Below, in pieces: positions 49,838 through 59,236 of a DNA stretch of 64,000 bases; positions within the stretch are counted from its first letter, which is position 1; every line of letters begins with the position of its first letter. Under the pieces are notes generated by a model, which was given only the letters and a program-made list of their open reading frames with translations, had not been told where the DNA came from and ran no database searches. The translations under genes were made by a program, and so were the position numbers. This stretch comes from Thraustochytrium sp. TN22 (lineage: Eukaryota; Sar; Bigyra; Thraustochytrida; Thraustochytriidae), in assembly GCA_013306675.1 (NCBI GenBank), contig JABLUY010000013.1, positions 187,494 through 251,493 of the forward strand. The letters are read 5' to 3'.

Positions 49838-52090
49838 CTAGCCGGTGGAGTAGAGGGCGTCGCGCGCGCCGCAGTCGCCGCGGTCGCCGGCGTTGCCGGA
49901 GCCGTCCGAGGAGACGTAGCCCGTGAAGCAGGTGCAGGCGCCGGTGGAGCGGTCGCAGAGCCCGTGGCTGGCGCACTCGAGGTTCTCGCGCGTGCCGGCC
50001 GTGTCCTGCGCGACCGTGGCGGAGGCGGAGCCGCCGGTGAGCGAGGAGCTCGAAGTCATGAGGGGCAGGTCGCCCAGCTCCGTGAGGAAGGTGACCGAAA
50101 TGACGACGCCGCCCGAAGAGCAGGCCTCGGAGCTGGCGCCGTCGTCCAAGGCCACGGTGACGGTGCCGATGGTATCGAGCGCCTCGAGCGCCGCCTTGAC
50201 GTCTTCCGCCGCGGCGTTGTAGTTGATCGCGGCCGTCTCGTGCTGCCGAAACGTGAGCGTAAAGGTGCCGCCCGTGGCCGAGCACGTCACGGTCTGCTTC
50301 TCGTGCACGCCGCTCGTGGACGGGTCGTCGCCCGTCGGGCACCGCAAAATGGAGCAGTCGTGGCCGGCCGCGTCGTACATTCCATAGTCGTAGAGCAGCG
50401 ACTGGTCGCACTTGCACCCAAAGAGCTTCTGCGCGTCCCACGTGGCCAGGTTGGCCGCATCCGTCCCGTACGTCCGGGCCGTGGCATCGCCATTGTCCAG
50501 CGTCTCCTCGGCGAAGCGCGCATTGGAGATGCAAATGCCGCGCCCCGAGCACGAGTTCGGGCACGAGGTGCGCTGGCAGGCGCTGCCGGTGAACCCGTTC
50601 ATGCACGAGCACGTTCCCAGCACCGAGTCGCAATGCCCGCGGTTCGAGCACTCCGTGCCACTGTGGTGCGCCACCTCGGGCCGCGCGTAGGCCTCCGCGT
50701 AGGTGACCGAGGACCCGCCGTAGGCGCTGGCCAGCGGCAGCGTCGTGCCGTCAAAGGTGTCTGCTGTCGACGTCGACACCGTCAGCGTCTCGCCGTTGAT
50801 GATGACCGTGTCGCCGCGCATCACGTACGCGCGCACGTCCTCCGTCGTCGTCACCGCCGTGCCGCCGTTCGCCACCGTCACGAACCCCGGCAGACTCACG
50901 CCGGCCTCCGCAAACCACGCCGCCCCCTTGGGGCAGATGCGCGTGTTGCAATCCGCGCCCGTGTATCCATCGTAACACGTGCACGTGTACGTGACGCCGC
51001 TGCAGGTGCCATGGCCCGAGCACGAGGTCGACCCCGGGCACGCGGCCGTCGTTCCGTAGCCGCAGTCGCCCGAGAGGCCCACGGCGCCCGCGCGATCCGA
51101 CGAGCTAAAGCCCGTGTAGCACGTGCACTGGCCCGACGTCGTGTCGCAAATGCCGCGCCCGTTGCACACAAGGTTCTCCTTGGTGCCCACCACGGTCGCC
51201 ACGCCCTGCGCGCTCGTCTGCCCAGAGTGCACAATCTCCAGCGTCGGCGTCGAGCCCGTGGACGCAAGATCGTTCTTGGCCACGCGAAGCTGCGGCACGT
51301 CGCCCGGGTTGTGCGTGAAGGTGATGGCCGTGCTCACGCCGTCCGCGTCGCACACCGCGGTCCCGCCAGTGAACGCCACCGACACGCCGTACACCTGCAG
51401 AAGTGCCTCCAGCGCCGTCTGCACTGCCGTCGTGTCCGCGTCGAAGCTGATGGGCCCGGCGATCTCGCCCTTGAACGAGAGGTAGAACTCGCCCGAGCAT
51501 GTTGCGGGGCACGTGCAGTCGATCACTTGCACCTCGTCCGCCTGCGAGGTCGTCATCGGGTCGTCGCCGTACGGGCACTCGCGCTTCGAGCAGTCGTACC
51601 CGGCCCATCCCGGCTCGCACATGCAACCGTAGATGCGCGTCGCCTCCCACGAGGTCTCATACGTCACCTCGCGGAAGAAGTTCAGGTCATCCTTGGTGCG
51701 CGCCGCGTCCTTGAGCGACACGCACTGCCCATGCCCGTTGCAGTTGCTCGGGCACGACATGCGCTCGCACGCCAGCCCAGAGAAGCCGGCCTGGCACACG
51801 CACAGCCCGTCGCCCGCCGTGCACGACCCTGCATTCGAGCACACCGCCAGCGTCGAGTGAATTGTGTCCGTGGCGCTCGCGTCGCCCACCCACTGCCGCC
51901 CCGACGGGCACTGCCGCAGCGAGCAGTCCGCGCCCGTCCACTGCGCGTGGCAGCTGCACGTGCACGACCCTGTCTGGCAGTACCCGTGGCCCGAGCACTT
52001 GTTCGCGCAGCACGCCGCCGCCGGCGTCAGCAGCGCCGCCAGCACTGCCGCCAGCACCGCCGCCGCCAGCCCAGCCTGTGCGGCCCGCAT
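49838..52090 (-). CDS. secreted EGF-repeat (tenascin-like) protein
   Basis: This 750-residue extracellular protein starts at ATG 52090; the open frame upstream to 52504 is low-complexity leader. The signal peptide is MRAAQAGLAAAVLAAVLAAL, ending near TPAAA. The mature part has about eight EGF-like modules of the C-x-G-x-G-x-C...C-x-C...G-(Y/F)-x-G-x-x-C type, many opened by ECPYGDDP or RCPTGDDP segments. Two interleaved modules resemble each other: GEFYLSFKG...VQTALEALLQVYGVSV and GTFTLTFRQ...VKAALEALDTIGTVTV. Modules of this kind are, as I recall, common in large stramenopile surface proteins. No transmembrane helix or anchor is visible near the end (...DRGDCGARDALYSTG), so it is probably secreted. 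A role in adhesion or cell covering is inferred. Confidence 0.85.
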   Translation of the reverse strand: MRAAQAGLAAAVLAAVLAALLTPAAACCANKCSGHGYCQTGSCTCSCHAQWTGADCSLRQCPSGRQWVGDASATDTIHSTLAVCSNAGSCTAGDGLCVCQAGFSGLACERMSCPSNCNGHGQCVSLKDAARTKDDLNFFREVTYETSWEATRIYGCMCEPGWAGYDCSKRECPYGDDPMTTSQADEVQVIDCTCPATCSGEFYLSFKGEIAGPISFDADTTAVQTALEALLQVYGVSVAFTGGTAVCDADGVSTAITFTHNPGDVPQLRVAKNDLASTGSTPTLEIVHSGQTSAQGVATVVGTKENLVCNGRGICDTTSGQCTCYTGFSSSDRAGAVGLSGDCGYGTTAACPGSTSCSGHGTCSGVTYTCTCYDGYTGADCNTRICPKGAAWFAEAGVSLPGFVTVANGGTAVTTTEDVRAYVMRGDTVIINGETLTVSTSTADTFDGTTLPLASAYGGSSVTYAEAYARPEVAHHSGTECSNRGHCDSVLGTCSCMNGFTGSACQRTSCPNSCSGRGICISNARFAEETLDNGDATARTYGTDAANLATWDAQKLFGCKCDQSLLYDYGMYDAAGHDCSILRCPTGDDPSTSGVHEKQTVTCSATGGTFTLTFRQHETAAINYNAAAEDVKAALEALDTIGTVTVALDDGASSEACSSGGVVISVTFLTELGDLPLMTSSSSLTGGSASATVAQDTAGTRENLECASHGLCDRSTGACTCFTGYVSSDGSGNAGDRGDCGARDALYSTG

Positions 52091-52780
52091 CCTTGCGCCG
52101 CGAGCTTCGAGTCGCGACCCGCGACCTTGGCGCCGTGCCGAGTCGCGCTGAGCCGCGCCGACCTTGCGTCTCGCTTCCGAGCGCCTCGCCCTCGCCACTC
52201 CTGCGATTGCCGACGCTATTGCCGTCGCTGTCGCCGGCGCCGGCGCCGGCGACAGCGACGGGCTGCGACGACCGTTGGGTCTTTTGGGACGCGTAACTTG
52301 TTCGCTTTTTTTTGTTTTTCGGGCCTCTTTCTGACTCCGAACTCCGAGTCCTTCTTGCGACAACTTGCAGTGAAGACTCGGAGAGAGAGAGGGAGAGCTG
52401 AGTAGGATAAGCTGGCGCCCCGTCGCATGCACTGACGCTGGCTGATGCGTGGCCGGCCGAGGCGCCGCCGTGGGCTGCCAGGGCAGCTGCAGTGCAAAAG
52501 CCAAGTGTTCTGAAAAGTTGCGCCGCGAGTCACAAACACTTCGACGACAGTGCGATCGCCCTCACAATCACATAGCTCTAGAGTGCTGGCGGTACCAGTA
52601 CTGTCTCGAGCGCTGATTCGCTCTGGTCATCAGGTGACAGGTCACTTTGTTCTATCTTCGGATAATCTTCCCTCCGAGTCGCAAGCTCGTCGACTTTGCA
52701 CTGATAAACCTGGCAGGCGTACGATTCGAGCTGAGTTTGACAGCTCGAGCGGGAGATTAATTTGTTACATGGCACCGAGA
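52091..52780. other. spacer, 690 bp
   Basis: It lies upstream of the EGF-repeat gene and downstream of the AFG2 stop. It contains a GCCGGC run (52227-52252) in the probable 5' leader and a T-rich tract cttttttttgtttttc at 52292-52309. The part from 52500 to 52780 has lower GC than average. No gene was seen. Confidence 0.5.
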
Positions 52781-55453
52781 TCATGCAGCTCGGAGGCCGC
52801 GCTGGAGATCGTCGTAAAAGGCAAGCATGGCAGGCGTGATCTGGGGCTCGATGCGGTCGGCGGCCGCGTCAAAGTCGACCTGAGCGACGGCCTGGACGTC
52901 AGCATCGCGCTCAAGGGCGTGCATGGCGGCCTCGCGACAAAGTGCGCCAACCTCGGCGCCCGAGTAGCCCTGCGTGGCGCCAGCGGCGAGGACAGCCAGG
53001 TCAACGTCGTCTGCGAGCGGCATGCGGCGTGTGTGGATGCGTAGAATCGCCTCGCGCGCCGCCTCGTCAGGAGGGCTGACGAGGATGAGGCGGTCGAGGC
53101 GGCCCGGGCGAAGGAGCGCGGCGTCTACCAGGTCGGGGCGATTGGTGGCCGCGACAACCACGACCCGGCGGCGCGACTCGATGCCGTCCATCTCCGTGAG
53201 GAGCTGGCTGAGCACGCGGTCCGCGACGCCGCCTGCCGAGCCGGCGTCGGCTCCAGCACCGCGCGCGCCGGCGAGCGCGTCAATCTCGTCGAAAAAGACT
53301 ACGGTGGGCTCGGCCAAACGCGCCTTGCGGAAGACCTCGTGCACGGCGCGCTCCGACTCGCCCACCCACTTGTTGAAGAGCTCGGGGCCCTTGATGGCAA
53401 TGAAGTTCATCTTGCACTCCGTCGCAATCGCCTTGGCCAGGAGAGTCTTGGAGCAGCCAGGCGGTCCGTAAAGCAGGACGCCCTGCGGGGGCCGAATGCC
53501 CATGCGTGCGAAGCCGGCCAGGAACTCGGGCTCGACTGCCTCGCGCAGCAGCTGCTTCACCTCGTCTTGGCCGCCCACGTCCTCCCACCGCACCTTGGGC
53601 ACCTCCACGGCAAACTCGCGCAGCGCGCTCGGCTTGATGGAGGCGCGCGCCGCGAGCACGTCCTGCAGCTCCACGGCCGCGCTGTCGTCACCGGGCCCGT
53701 CCAGCTGCCTGCGCAGCGCCTGCCACGCCGCCTCGCGACAGACCGCCATGATGTCTGCGCCCACAAAGCCGTGCATCTCCTCCGCGACGCGCTCCAGGTC
53801 TTCCTGCGCCAGCCCATGCGGAAAAGCGCCCAGGTGGATGCGCAGGATGTCCGCGCGGTCCGCGGCCGCCGGCACGCCCACCTCCACCTCGCGGTCGAAG
53901 CGGCCGGGCCGCCGCAACGCCGGGTCCACGGCCGCGGGCCGGTTCGAGGCCGCCATGACGGCGATGCGCCCGCCCGCCGCAACGCGGTCTAGCTGCTGCA
54001 TAAGTACGCCCACGATGCGCGTGTGCACGGCCGCCATGCTCGATGAGGACTCGGCCGCCTGCCCGCGCGCCGGGCACAGCGCGTCGATCTCGTCGATGAA
54101 GACCATGGCCGGCGTCTGCGCGAGCGCCGCTTCGAAGATGGCTCGGATGCGCGACTCCGCCTGGCCCACGAAGTGGCTCACCACCTCGGCGCCATTGATC
54201 ACGTGCAGGGACGCGCCAAACTCGCTCGCCGCGCTGCGCGCGATCAGCGTCTTGCCGGTTCCCGGAGGCCCGTGCAGCAACACGCCGCGGGGCACCTGCA
54301 CGCCCGGCCCCATCGCCGCGCGGTCGTCGTCGCGGTCCGCGCCGAGCGCCAGGCCCAGCACCTCTCGCACCTGGTCCACCTGCTCCCGGAGACCGCCCAC
54401 CAGCGCCGGGGCGCTCACGTCCTCAGCCGCGTCGCCAGCCGCCAAGGCAGGCTCGACAGCGGCCGGCTCCACCGCCGGGCGCGCTTCCTCGCTGCTGCAT
54501 TCCAGGGACAGGTTCGTGTCGCGCGCCACACGCGCGGCCACCACGTCCACCGGTACCACGGCCTCCACCACGAGGCTGAGGTAATAGCCATTCAGCAGGA
54601 GGCCGCACGTGGTGCCGGGCGCGAGGTGCTCGCCCAAGAGGCACTCTCGCACGTACGTGTGAACGACCGGATCCTGCAGGCTCTGGCGCGCCGCCGCCTC
54701 GGCGCGAATGTCCGCCGTCCGCACCTTGAGCCGCGCCGAAGAGCATCGCGCCGTGGCGCCATGCGCCACGCGGACCACGTCGCAAGTCATCTCGCCCTCC
54801 AGAGCGGCGGCCAGGCTCTTGCTGAGTTGCACCTCGTTCGCTCGCAGGGACGCGAGCGGCCACACCGACCCGACGCTGGCGCTGCCTTTCGTCGACCCGC
54901 GCACCTGAACCAGCGCCCCCGGCGCCACGCGCAGGCGCGCCATCTCATCCGCGCGCATCAGCACGCGGTTGCGCATGACATGGTCCCGCTTGGTCGCAGC
55001 CTGCGTCTGCGAGATGCGCAGGCCGTTCAGGCTGCTCAGCTCTGGCTCGGCCGTGGTCTCCGCCGGCGCGTCCACGGACAGGGCGGCCACCTGCGCGGTC
55101 AGCGCCCCGAGCGCACCATCTTCGTCGTCCTCGTCCTCGTCCTCATCGTCGTCGTCGTCCGCCGCGGCCTCGCCCGTGCCCTTTTCGTCGCGGGGCTGCG
55201 CGGCCGCAGAGGCCGGTGTGCCGCGTCCCCGAGTTCCTGTACCGCGCCGCGCCTGCGTCGCCTGCGCCCTCTGCGGCGTCTGCAGGGCCGCCGCGGGCGC
55301 CGCCGCCGCCGCCGCCGCCGTGGTTGTCGCCGCGGCCACGCCCAGGTCCGCGTCGCTGTCCGAGTCGTCCTGCGCCGCCGCGGCCAGCAGCAGCTGCCGC
55401 TGCAGCTTCTTCTGCTTGCGCTTCTTCTTCTCCGACGACGCGCCCGCCGGCAT
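52781..55453 (-). CDS. AFG2: AFG2/SPATA5-type double AAA ATPase
   Basis: This 890-residue protein (human SPATA5 is 893) is a CDC48-like hexameric ATPase. In this family it releases factors such as Rlp24 from pre-60S ribosomes in the cytoplasm. I start at ATG 55453 (MPAGASSEKKKRKQKK); the longer frame begins with CTG. After a basic, then acidic, low-complexity N-terminus comes a Cdc48-N-like region (NRVLMRADEMARLRV..GSVWPL). AAA domain 1 has Walker A GPPGTGKTLIA (about 393) and Walker B VFIDEIDALCP. AAA domain 2 has GPPGCSKTLLAKAIATE (about 662) and VFFDEIDALAG. The Cys-Ser in the second P-loop is characteristic of SPATA5/AFG2 rather than CDC48 or NVL. Arg fingers and sensor Asn (AASNRP, AATNRPD) are present. 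It is divergent from the EDRF1-like gene, with 310 bp between starts. Confidence 0.92.
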   Translation of the reverse strand: MPAGASSEKKKRKQKKLQRQLLLAAAAQDDSDSDADLGVAAATTTAAAAAAAPAAALQTPQRAQATQARRGTGTRGRGTPASAAAQPRDEKGTGEAAADDDDDEDEDEDDEDGALGALTAQVAALSVDAPAETTAEPELSSLNGLRISQTQAATKRDHVMRNRVLMRADEMARLRVAPGALVQVRGSTKGSASVGSVWPLASLRANEVQLSKSLAAALEGEMTCDVVRVAHGATARCSSARLKVRTADIRAEAAARQSLQDPVVHTYVRECLLGEHLAPGTTCGLLLNGYYLSLVVEAVVPVDVVAARVARDTNLSLECSSEEARPAVEPAAVEPALAAGDAAEDVSAPALVGGLREQVDQVREVLGLALGADRDDDRAAMGPGVQVPRGVLLHGPPGTGKTLIARSAASEFGASLHVINGAEVVSHFVGQAESRIRAIFEAALAQTPAMVFIDEIDALCPARGQAAESSSSMAAVHTRIVGVLMQQLDRVAAGGRIAVMAASNRPAAVDPALRRPGRFDREVEVGVPAAADRADILRIHLGAFPHGLAQEDLERVAEEMHGFVGADIMAVCREAAWQALRRQLDGPGDDSAAVELQDVLAARASIKPSALREFAVEVPKVRWEDVGGQDEVKQLLREAVEPEFLAGFARMGIRPPQGVLLYGPPGCSKTLLAKAIATECKMNFIAIKGPELFNKWVGESERAVHEVFRKARLAEPTVVFFDEIDALAGARGAGADAGSAGGVADRVLSQLLTEMDGIESRRRVVVVAATNRPDLVDAALLRPGRLDRLILVSPPDEAAREAILRIHTRRMPLADDVDLAVLAAGATQGYSGAEVGALCREAAMHALERDADVQAVAQVDFDAAADRIEPQITPAMLAFYDDLQRGLRAA

Positions 55454-55763
55454 CGCGCCCGCCGCCGAGGCCCGCGGCGCCCGCGCGCTGGCCGAGGCCG
55501 CCGCCAAGCGCGGCTCTGGCAGTGGTGGCTCTGCTCGCGCGGCGCCACGATCCCCAGCTCCAGAACCCCGGCGCGCCGCGCAGGCCACCGCTACGCTGCG
55601 CTGCGCCGCGCTGCGCTGCGCTGCGCTGCGGCGGCGGAGGGCTGCGCTGCGCTGCGCTGCGCTGCGACCTGCGGCGGGCTGAGCGAGCTGCGCGGCCGCG
55701 GAGCTCGCGCTGCGCGGGCAAGAGGTCGGGGCGCTCCAGCCCGTCGCCGCCACCACCAGCAAG
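55454..55763. promoter_or_regulatory. short bidirectional promoter region with CTGCG pentamers
   Basis: Only 310 bp separate the divergent AFG2 and EDRF1-like ATGs, so both promoters must lie here. A tandem CTGCG run with small interruptions occupies about 55594-55672. No TATA box is visible. Confidence 0.5.
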
Positions 55764-58700
55764 ATGCTGTCCGGCGTGCCGGACCTGGAGCCCGTGGCGC
55801 GCTTCGACGGCGGCAGGCGCGAGGATCAGGACGACGACGCCCTCAGTCACGTCCTCGATGTGCGGCAAGAGCAGCAGCAGCAGCAGCAGCAGCTGCTGCT
55901 GGAGGAGGCGGAGGCTGAGCTGGAGGACGAGGGCGACCAGCAGGCCCAGGCGGGAGGGCTGGCGAACCTGCTGGACATTCTGCGCGGGCCGGCACTGCGC
56001 GACCTGACACGACTCGACCCGAACGAGAACCTGAACGAGCTGGTCGTCTTTCGGCGACCCGCGTACGGCCCGCTGCCACCGTCGGCGGCCGCAGCGGAGG
56101 ACGGCGAGGCGGCGCACTTTGCGGCCGGCGATCTGCTGGGCGCCGAGACCGTCGAGGACGCGGACCAGGGGCTCGAGACGCAGCGGGTAGGGACGCGCGT
56201 CGATGTGGTGGCCTCGGACGACGACATCAAGAAGGTCTTCCAGCTCTCGCTCGACCCTGTCGGCGCCACATGCAATCTCGTGGTGCAGCGCGTTGGCAAC
56301 GTGCTCGTACTGGATGGATCCTTCGACGGCGACAGCCTCTTTGGAGCGCAGCAGGCCCAGCAGCAAGAGCAACATGAGCAGGAGGAGGCTGCGGCGCAAA
56401 GGGCTCGCGAGGCCGCGGCGGATTCCCTCGAGTCCAAATTCCTCTTCTACTCAGTCAAGACGGCCGAGGCCGAGGAGGGCCTGGGCGACGGGGAAGAGGC
56501 GACGGAAGGGGAGCAACCCATGAGCGCCAAGAAGAAGCGCAGCCGCGCCGCCGTGGCGGTGGCGCGCGAGACTTCGCTCCCTATCAAGGTGGAGCATGAC
56601 CGGGACGGCGATGCGGGCGCGGAAGAGGCGAGCGAGGGCGCGGAAGACAGCACAACCCGCGCCGAGGGCGCCTCTTTCGCACGCGTGGTGCGCTGGCGTG
56701 TCGGCAGACTGAACCTTTTGCTGGGCAGCAACCTGGTGATCGCGCGCGACCAGGAGAACGCGTGCGAGGTCACGCTGCAGCTTCACGACGCCCAGGACAA
56801 GGTCACCTCACGCGTATGCCTGGACTACTGGCTGGACAACAAGATCAACGGCGCGCAGCGCACGGCCATTTGCATTCACCGCGAAGGCCTGGTGCAAGGG
56901 TACAAATTCGTCGACACAGACCAGCTGCCGCACATGGACGCGGACCTCAAGGTGCGCGATGGTCCCGGCGCCAGTGGCGCAGGCGATGCAGAGGGGGAGG
57001 AGGTTGGCTTCGCACCGACCGCCGTCACCTCGCGCGCGTGTAACCTGCTCTCGTTCCTGCAGGAACACTGCACGCAGGACGGCGCCACCTACTATCTGTT
57101 CAAGAGTCCGGGCGCGGGCGCCGAGGTGTGCCTGTTTGAGCTCATGTCGCCGCAGCGCGAGGCGCAGGACGTGCCGGCGCCCATCCGCCGCACCTTTGCC
57201 GTTCCTGTGGCGACGCTGTATCGCCGCCTGGCCGCGCGTCTGCTCGCGGAGGGCGCCGCGCCGGCGCGCTCGCGCGCGCTGCACCTGTTGCAGCAGAGCG
57301 TCAAAGTTCTGGACCTGGGCAGCGCAAGCGACGCAGCGCGACTCGCTGAGAGCGTCGCGTCGCGTCAGCTGCTCGCCGCCGCCTTTGCCGGACCCAGCGC
57401 ACTCCGCGTCCCGGCCCCGGCGGCCGTGTCCCTCTCGCCGTCGGTCGACTGCGTCGACCCACCGCAGGAGAGCGCGGTGCAGGACCTAGTCCAGGCCGCG
57501 CGGAGCCTCGAGCAGGCGCTGCGCGACGCGCTGGCACTTGCCGCGGCTGCGCGCAGGCACCGGGGTGCCACGCAGGACAGTGTCGACGCCGAGGAGGAGG
57601 CGGCCTTCCAGGTGGAGGGCAAGACGGCCGCCGCGGTCGAGGCGCAGACGCGCGAGGCGCTGGTGGCGGTCTACTTACGGGTCGCACTCGCTGACACGAG
57701 GCGCAAGCCTGCGCGCGGCATTCGGCGTGCGCTCTTGGCGAGCCGCCACGCCGGTGCGGTGCTCTGGGATCGCCTTGGTGACGTCGCCCTGTACTGGACA
57801 GCCTTCTTGCTGGCGCGCGCACTAGCGCCGCAGCAAGCGGCCGCCGCAGACGAGGCGAGTGCGGACGATGTGGAGCTGACCATGAACGAGGACAGCGAGG
57901 CGGACAGCGATGGACAGCAGCAACGGCAGCAACAGCAGCCGCTTCCAGCACCGGAGCTGGGCGCCCTGGAGGGCATGCTGAGCCTGCTGGAAAAGGGAGC
58001 GCTGGACCCAGAGCTAGGCTGGAATCAGGTGGCGCAGCTCCTATGGCGATCGGTGTCTGCGCGGCCTGGACGCGCGTGCGGCAAGGACCTGCTCTTTGAG
58101 GCGTACTTGGCGCTTGCCCGTCATTACATGCAGCACGGGCGCTTCACCAAGGCCTTTCGGCACCTGCAGCAGGGCGTACAGCTCTTTCGCAGCGTGCGCA
58201 GCGGATCGCACGCCGAGACTTTGCAGCTGGAGCTCCTCATGCTCTCATTTTCAAGCTTTTGCGGCATCGACCTGGGCGAGGGCGCCGACGTGGTGAGCGC
58301 ACAGACGCTGCTGAGCGTGCTCTCCGACGCCGAAGCGCACGCGCGCGCACAGGAGCGCCTTGACAAGTTTGGCGTGCAAATCCAGCGCCAGGCGCTGTGT
58401 TCGCACGACCTTGAGGCGTACCGCCGCGCGTGGTCGGCGGCGCAAGCAATTTTGCAGGGTCCCGCCGGTCCGGGCGCGCTGAGTGCCCGGGCCAAGGACT
58501 GCTGCGCACTGGCCGCCGCGCGCTTTGGCCTGGAGCTTTGCAAGCAGGGCGCCCACGACGAGGGCAAGAAGCTGCTGATGCAGGCCATGGAGCTGGGCGG
58601 CGACGCGAGCGACGCCCGGCTCGCGCCGCGCCTGCGGTTCGCCTTTGGGCTCGGCACTGCGCAGCGCGTCAATGTGGGCCCGCCCGGCAAGCCGCAAGCC

Positions 58701-59168
58701 GCCGTACTGGAGGGCGCTCAGGAGCGCGTGTTTCGCGCGGCAGTGAGCGAGCTCAGGGCAGCGCTGCGCGCCTTCGAGGCGACGGAACCGGCTTCGCGCG
58801 AGAGCATTGTCGATGCGCTGGTTGCGCGCACGGAACTGGCTCGCCTGCATCTGGCAGCCTTCGAGTCGAATCCTGGCTCTTTTGCACTTTGCCGCGAGGC
58901 GCTTGATCTTGTCCTCGGGTCCGCGTCCTCATTGAACGCGCTCTCCGGAGAACATGGGAAGCAGGAGGAGGAGGAGGACGTCGACGATGACGACGAGGAC
59001 GCCTACCACTGGATGGTGCTGATCAAGATTCTGCAACGCTCCTGTCAGGAGGGCCTGCGCGTGCGCCGGGACGACGCGCGACTCAAGGAAGCGTACCGCC
59101 GCTCGCTGCAGGGCGACCAGGACCCCCAGCACGTCCTTGCGGACGTGGCGCAGATTCTGCAAGGCTGA
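55764..59168 (+). CDS. EDRF1: EDRF1-like protein
   Basis: This 1134-residue protein is related to erythroid differentiation-related factor 1, a conserved eukaryotic protein of poorly defined molecular role, often linked to gene expression. The family-defining segment is present around residues 310-480. It reads WRVGRLNLLLGSNLVIARD, then CLDYWLDNKINGAQRTAICIH, GLVQGYKFVDTDQLPHM, NLLSFLQEHCTQDGATYYLFK and FELMS. The N-terminal part has a Gln/Glu-rich run and VVFRRPAYGP, seen in the family's start. The C-terminal half is helical with TPR-like repeats (LARHYMQHGRFTKAFRHLQQG), as in other members. The ATG at 55764 gives MLSGVPDLEP. It ends 68 bp from the stop of a convergent gene, so the 3' UTRs must overlap or be very short. 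Confidence 0.85.
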   Translation: MLSGVPDLEPVARFDGGRREDQDDDALSHVLDVRQEQQQQQQQLLLEEAEAELEDEGDQQAQAGGLANLLDILRGPALRDLTRLDPNENLNELVVFRRPAYGPLPPSAAAAEDGEAAHFAAGDLLGAETVEDADQGLETQRVGTRVDVVASDDDIKKVFQLSLDPVGATCNLVVQRVGNVLVLDGSFDGDSLFGAQQAQQQEQHEQEEAAAQRAREAAADSLESKFLFYSVKTAEAEEGLGDGEEATEGEQPMSAKKKRSRAAVAVARETSLPIKVEHDRDGDAGAEEASEGAEDSTTRAEGASFARVVRWRVGRLNLLLGSNLVIARDQENACEVTLQLHDAQDKVTSRVCLDYWLDNKINGAQRTAICIHREGLVQGYKFVDTDQLPHMDADLKVRDGPGASGAGDAEGEEVGFAPTAVTSRACNLLSFLQEHCTQDGATYYLFKSPGAGAEVCLFELMSPQREAQDVPAPIRRTFAVPVATLYRRLAARLLAEGAAPARSRALHLLQQSVKVLDLGSASDAARLAESVASRQLLAAAFAGPSALRVPAPAAVSLSPSVDCVDPPQESAVQDLVQAARSLEQALRDALALAAAARRHRGATQDSVDAEEEAAFQVEGKTAAAVEAQTREALVAVYLRVALADTRRKPARGIRRALLASRHAGAVLWDRLGDVALYWTAFLLARALAPQQAAAADEASADDVELTMNEDSEADSDGQQQRQQQQPLPAPELGALEGMLSLLEKGALDPELGWNQVAQLLWRSVSARPGRACGKDLLFEAYLALARHYMQHGRFTKAFRHLQQGVQLFRSVRSGSHAETLQLELLMLSFSSFCGIDLGEGADVVSAQTLLSVLSDAEAHARAQERLDKFGVQIQRQALCSHDLEAYRRAWSAAQAILQGPAGPGALSARAKDCCALAAARFGLELCKQGAHDEGKKLLMQAMELGGDASDARLAPRLRFAFGLGTAQRVNVGPPGKPQAAVLEGAQERVFRAAVSELRAALRAFEATEPASRESIVDALVARTELARLHLAAFESNPGSFALCREALDLVLGSASSLNALSGEHGKQEEEEDVDDDDEDAYHWMVLIKILQRSCQEGLRVRRDDARLKEAYRRSLQGDQDPQHVLADVAQILQG

Positions 59169-59236
59169 TGTCTTTTCGTGGCGGCTGGTGGCTGGTAAGA
59201 AGCAAAAATGCATGGAAGCTATCTCTTGCGACCCCC

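Noticed and set aside
49964-52405. Plus-strand frame of 813 aa opposite the EGF-repeat gene
   Set aside because: The minus strand has a signal peptide and ordered EGF cysteines; the + product is Arg/Ala-rich.
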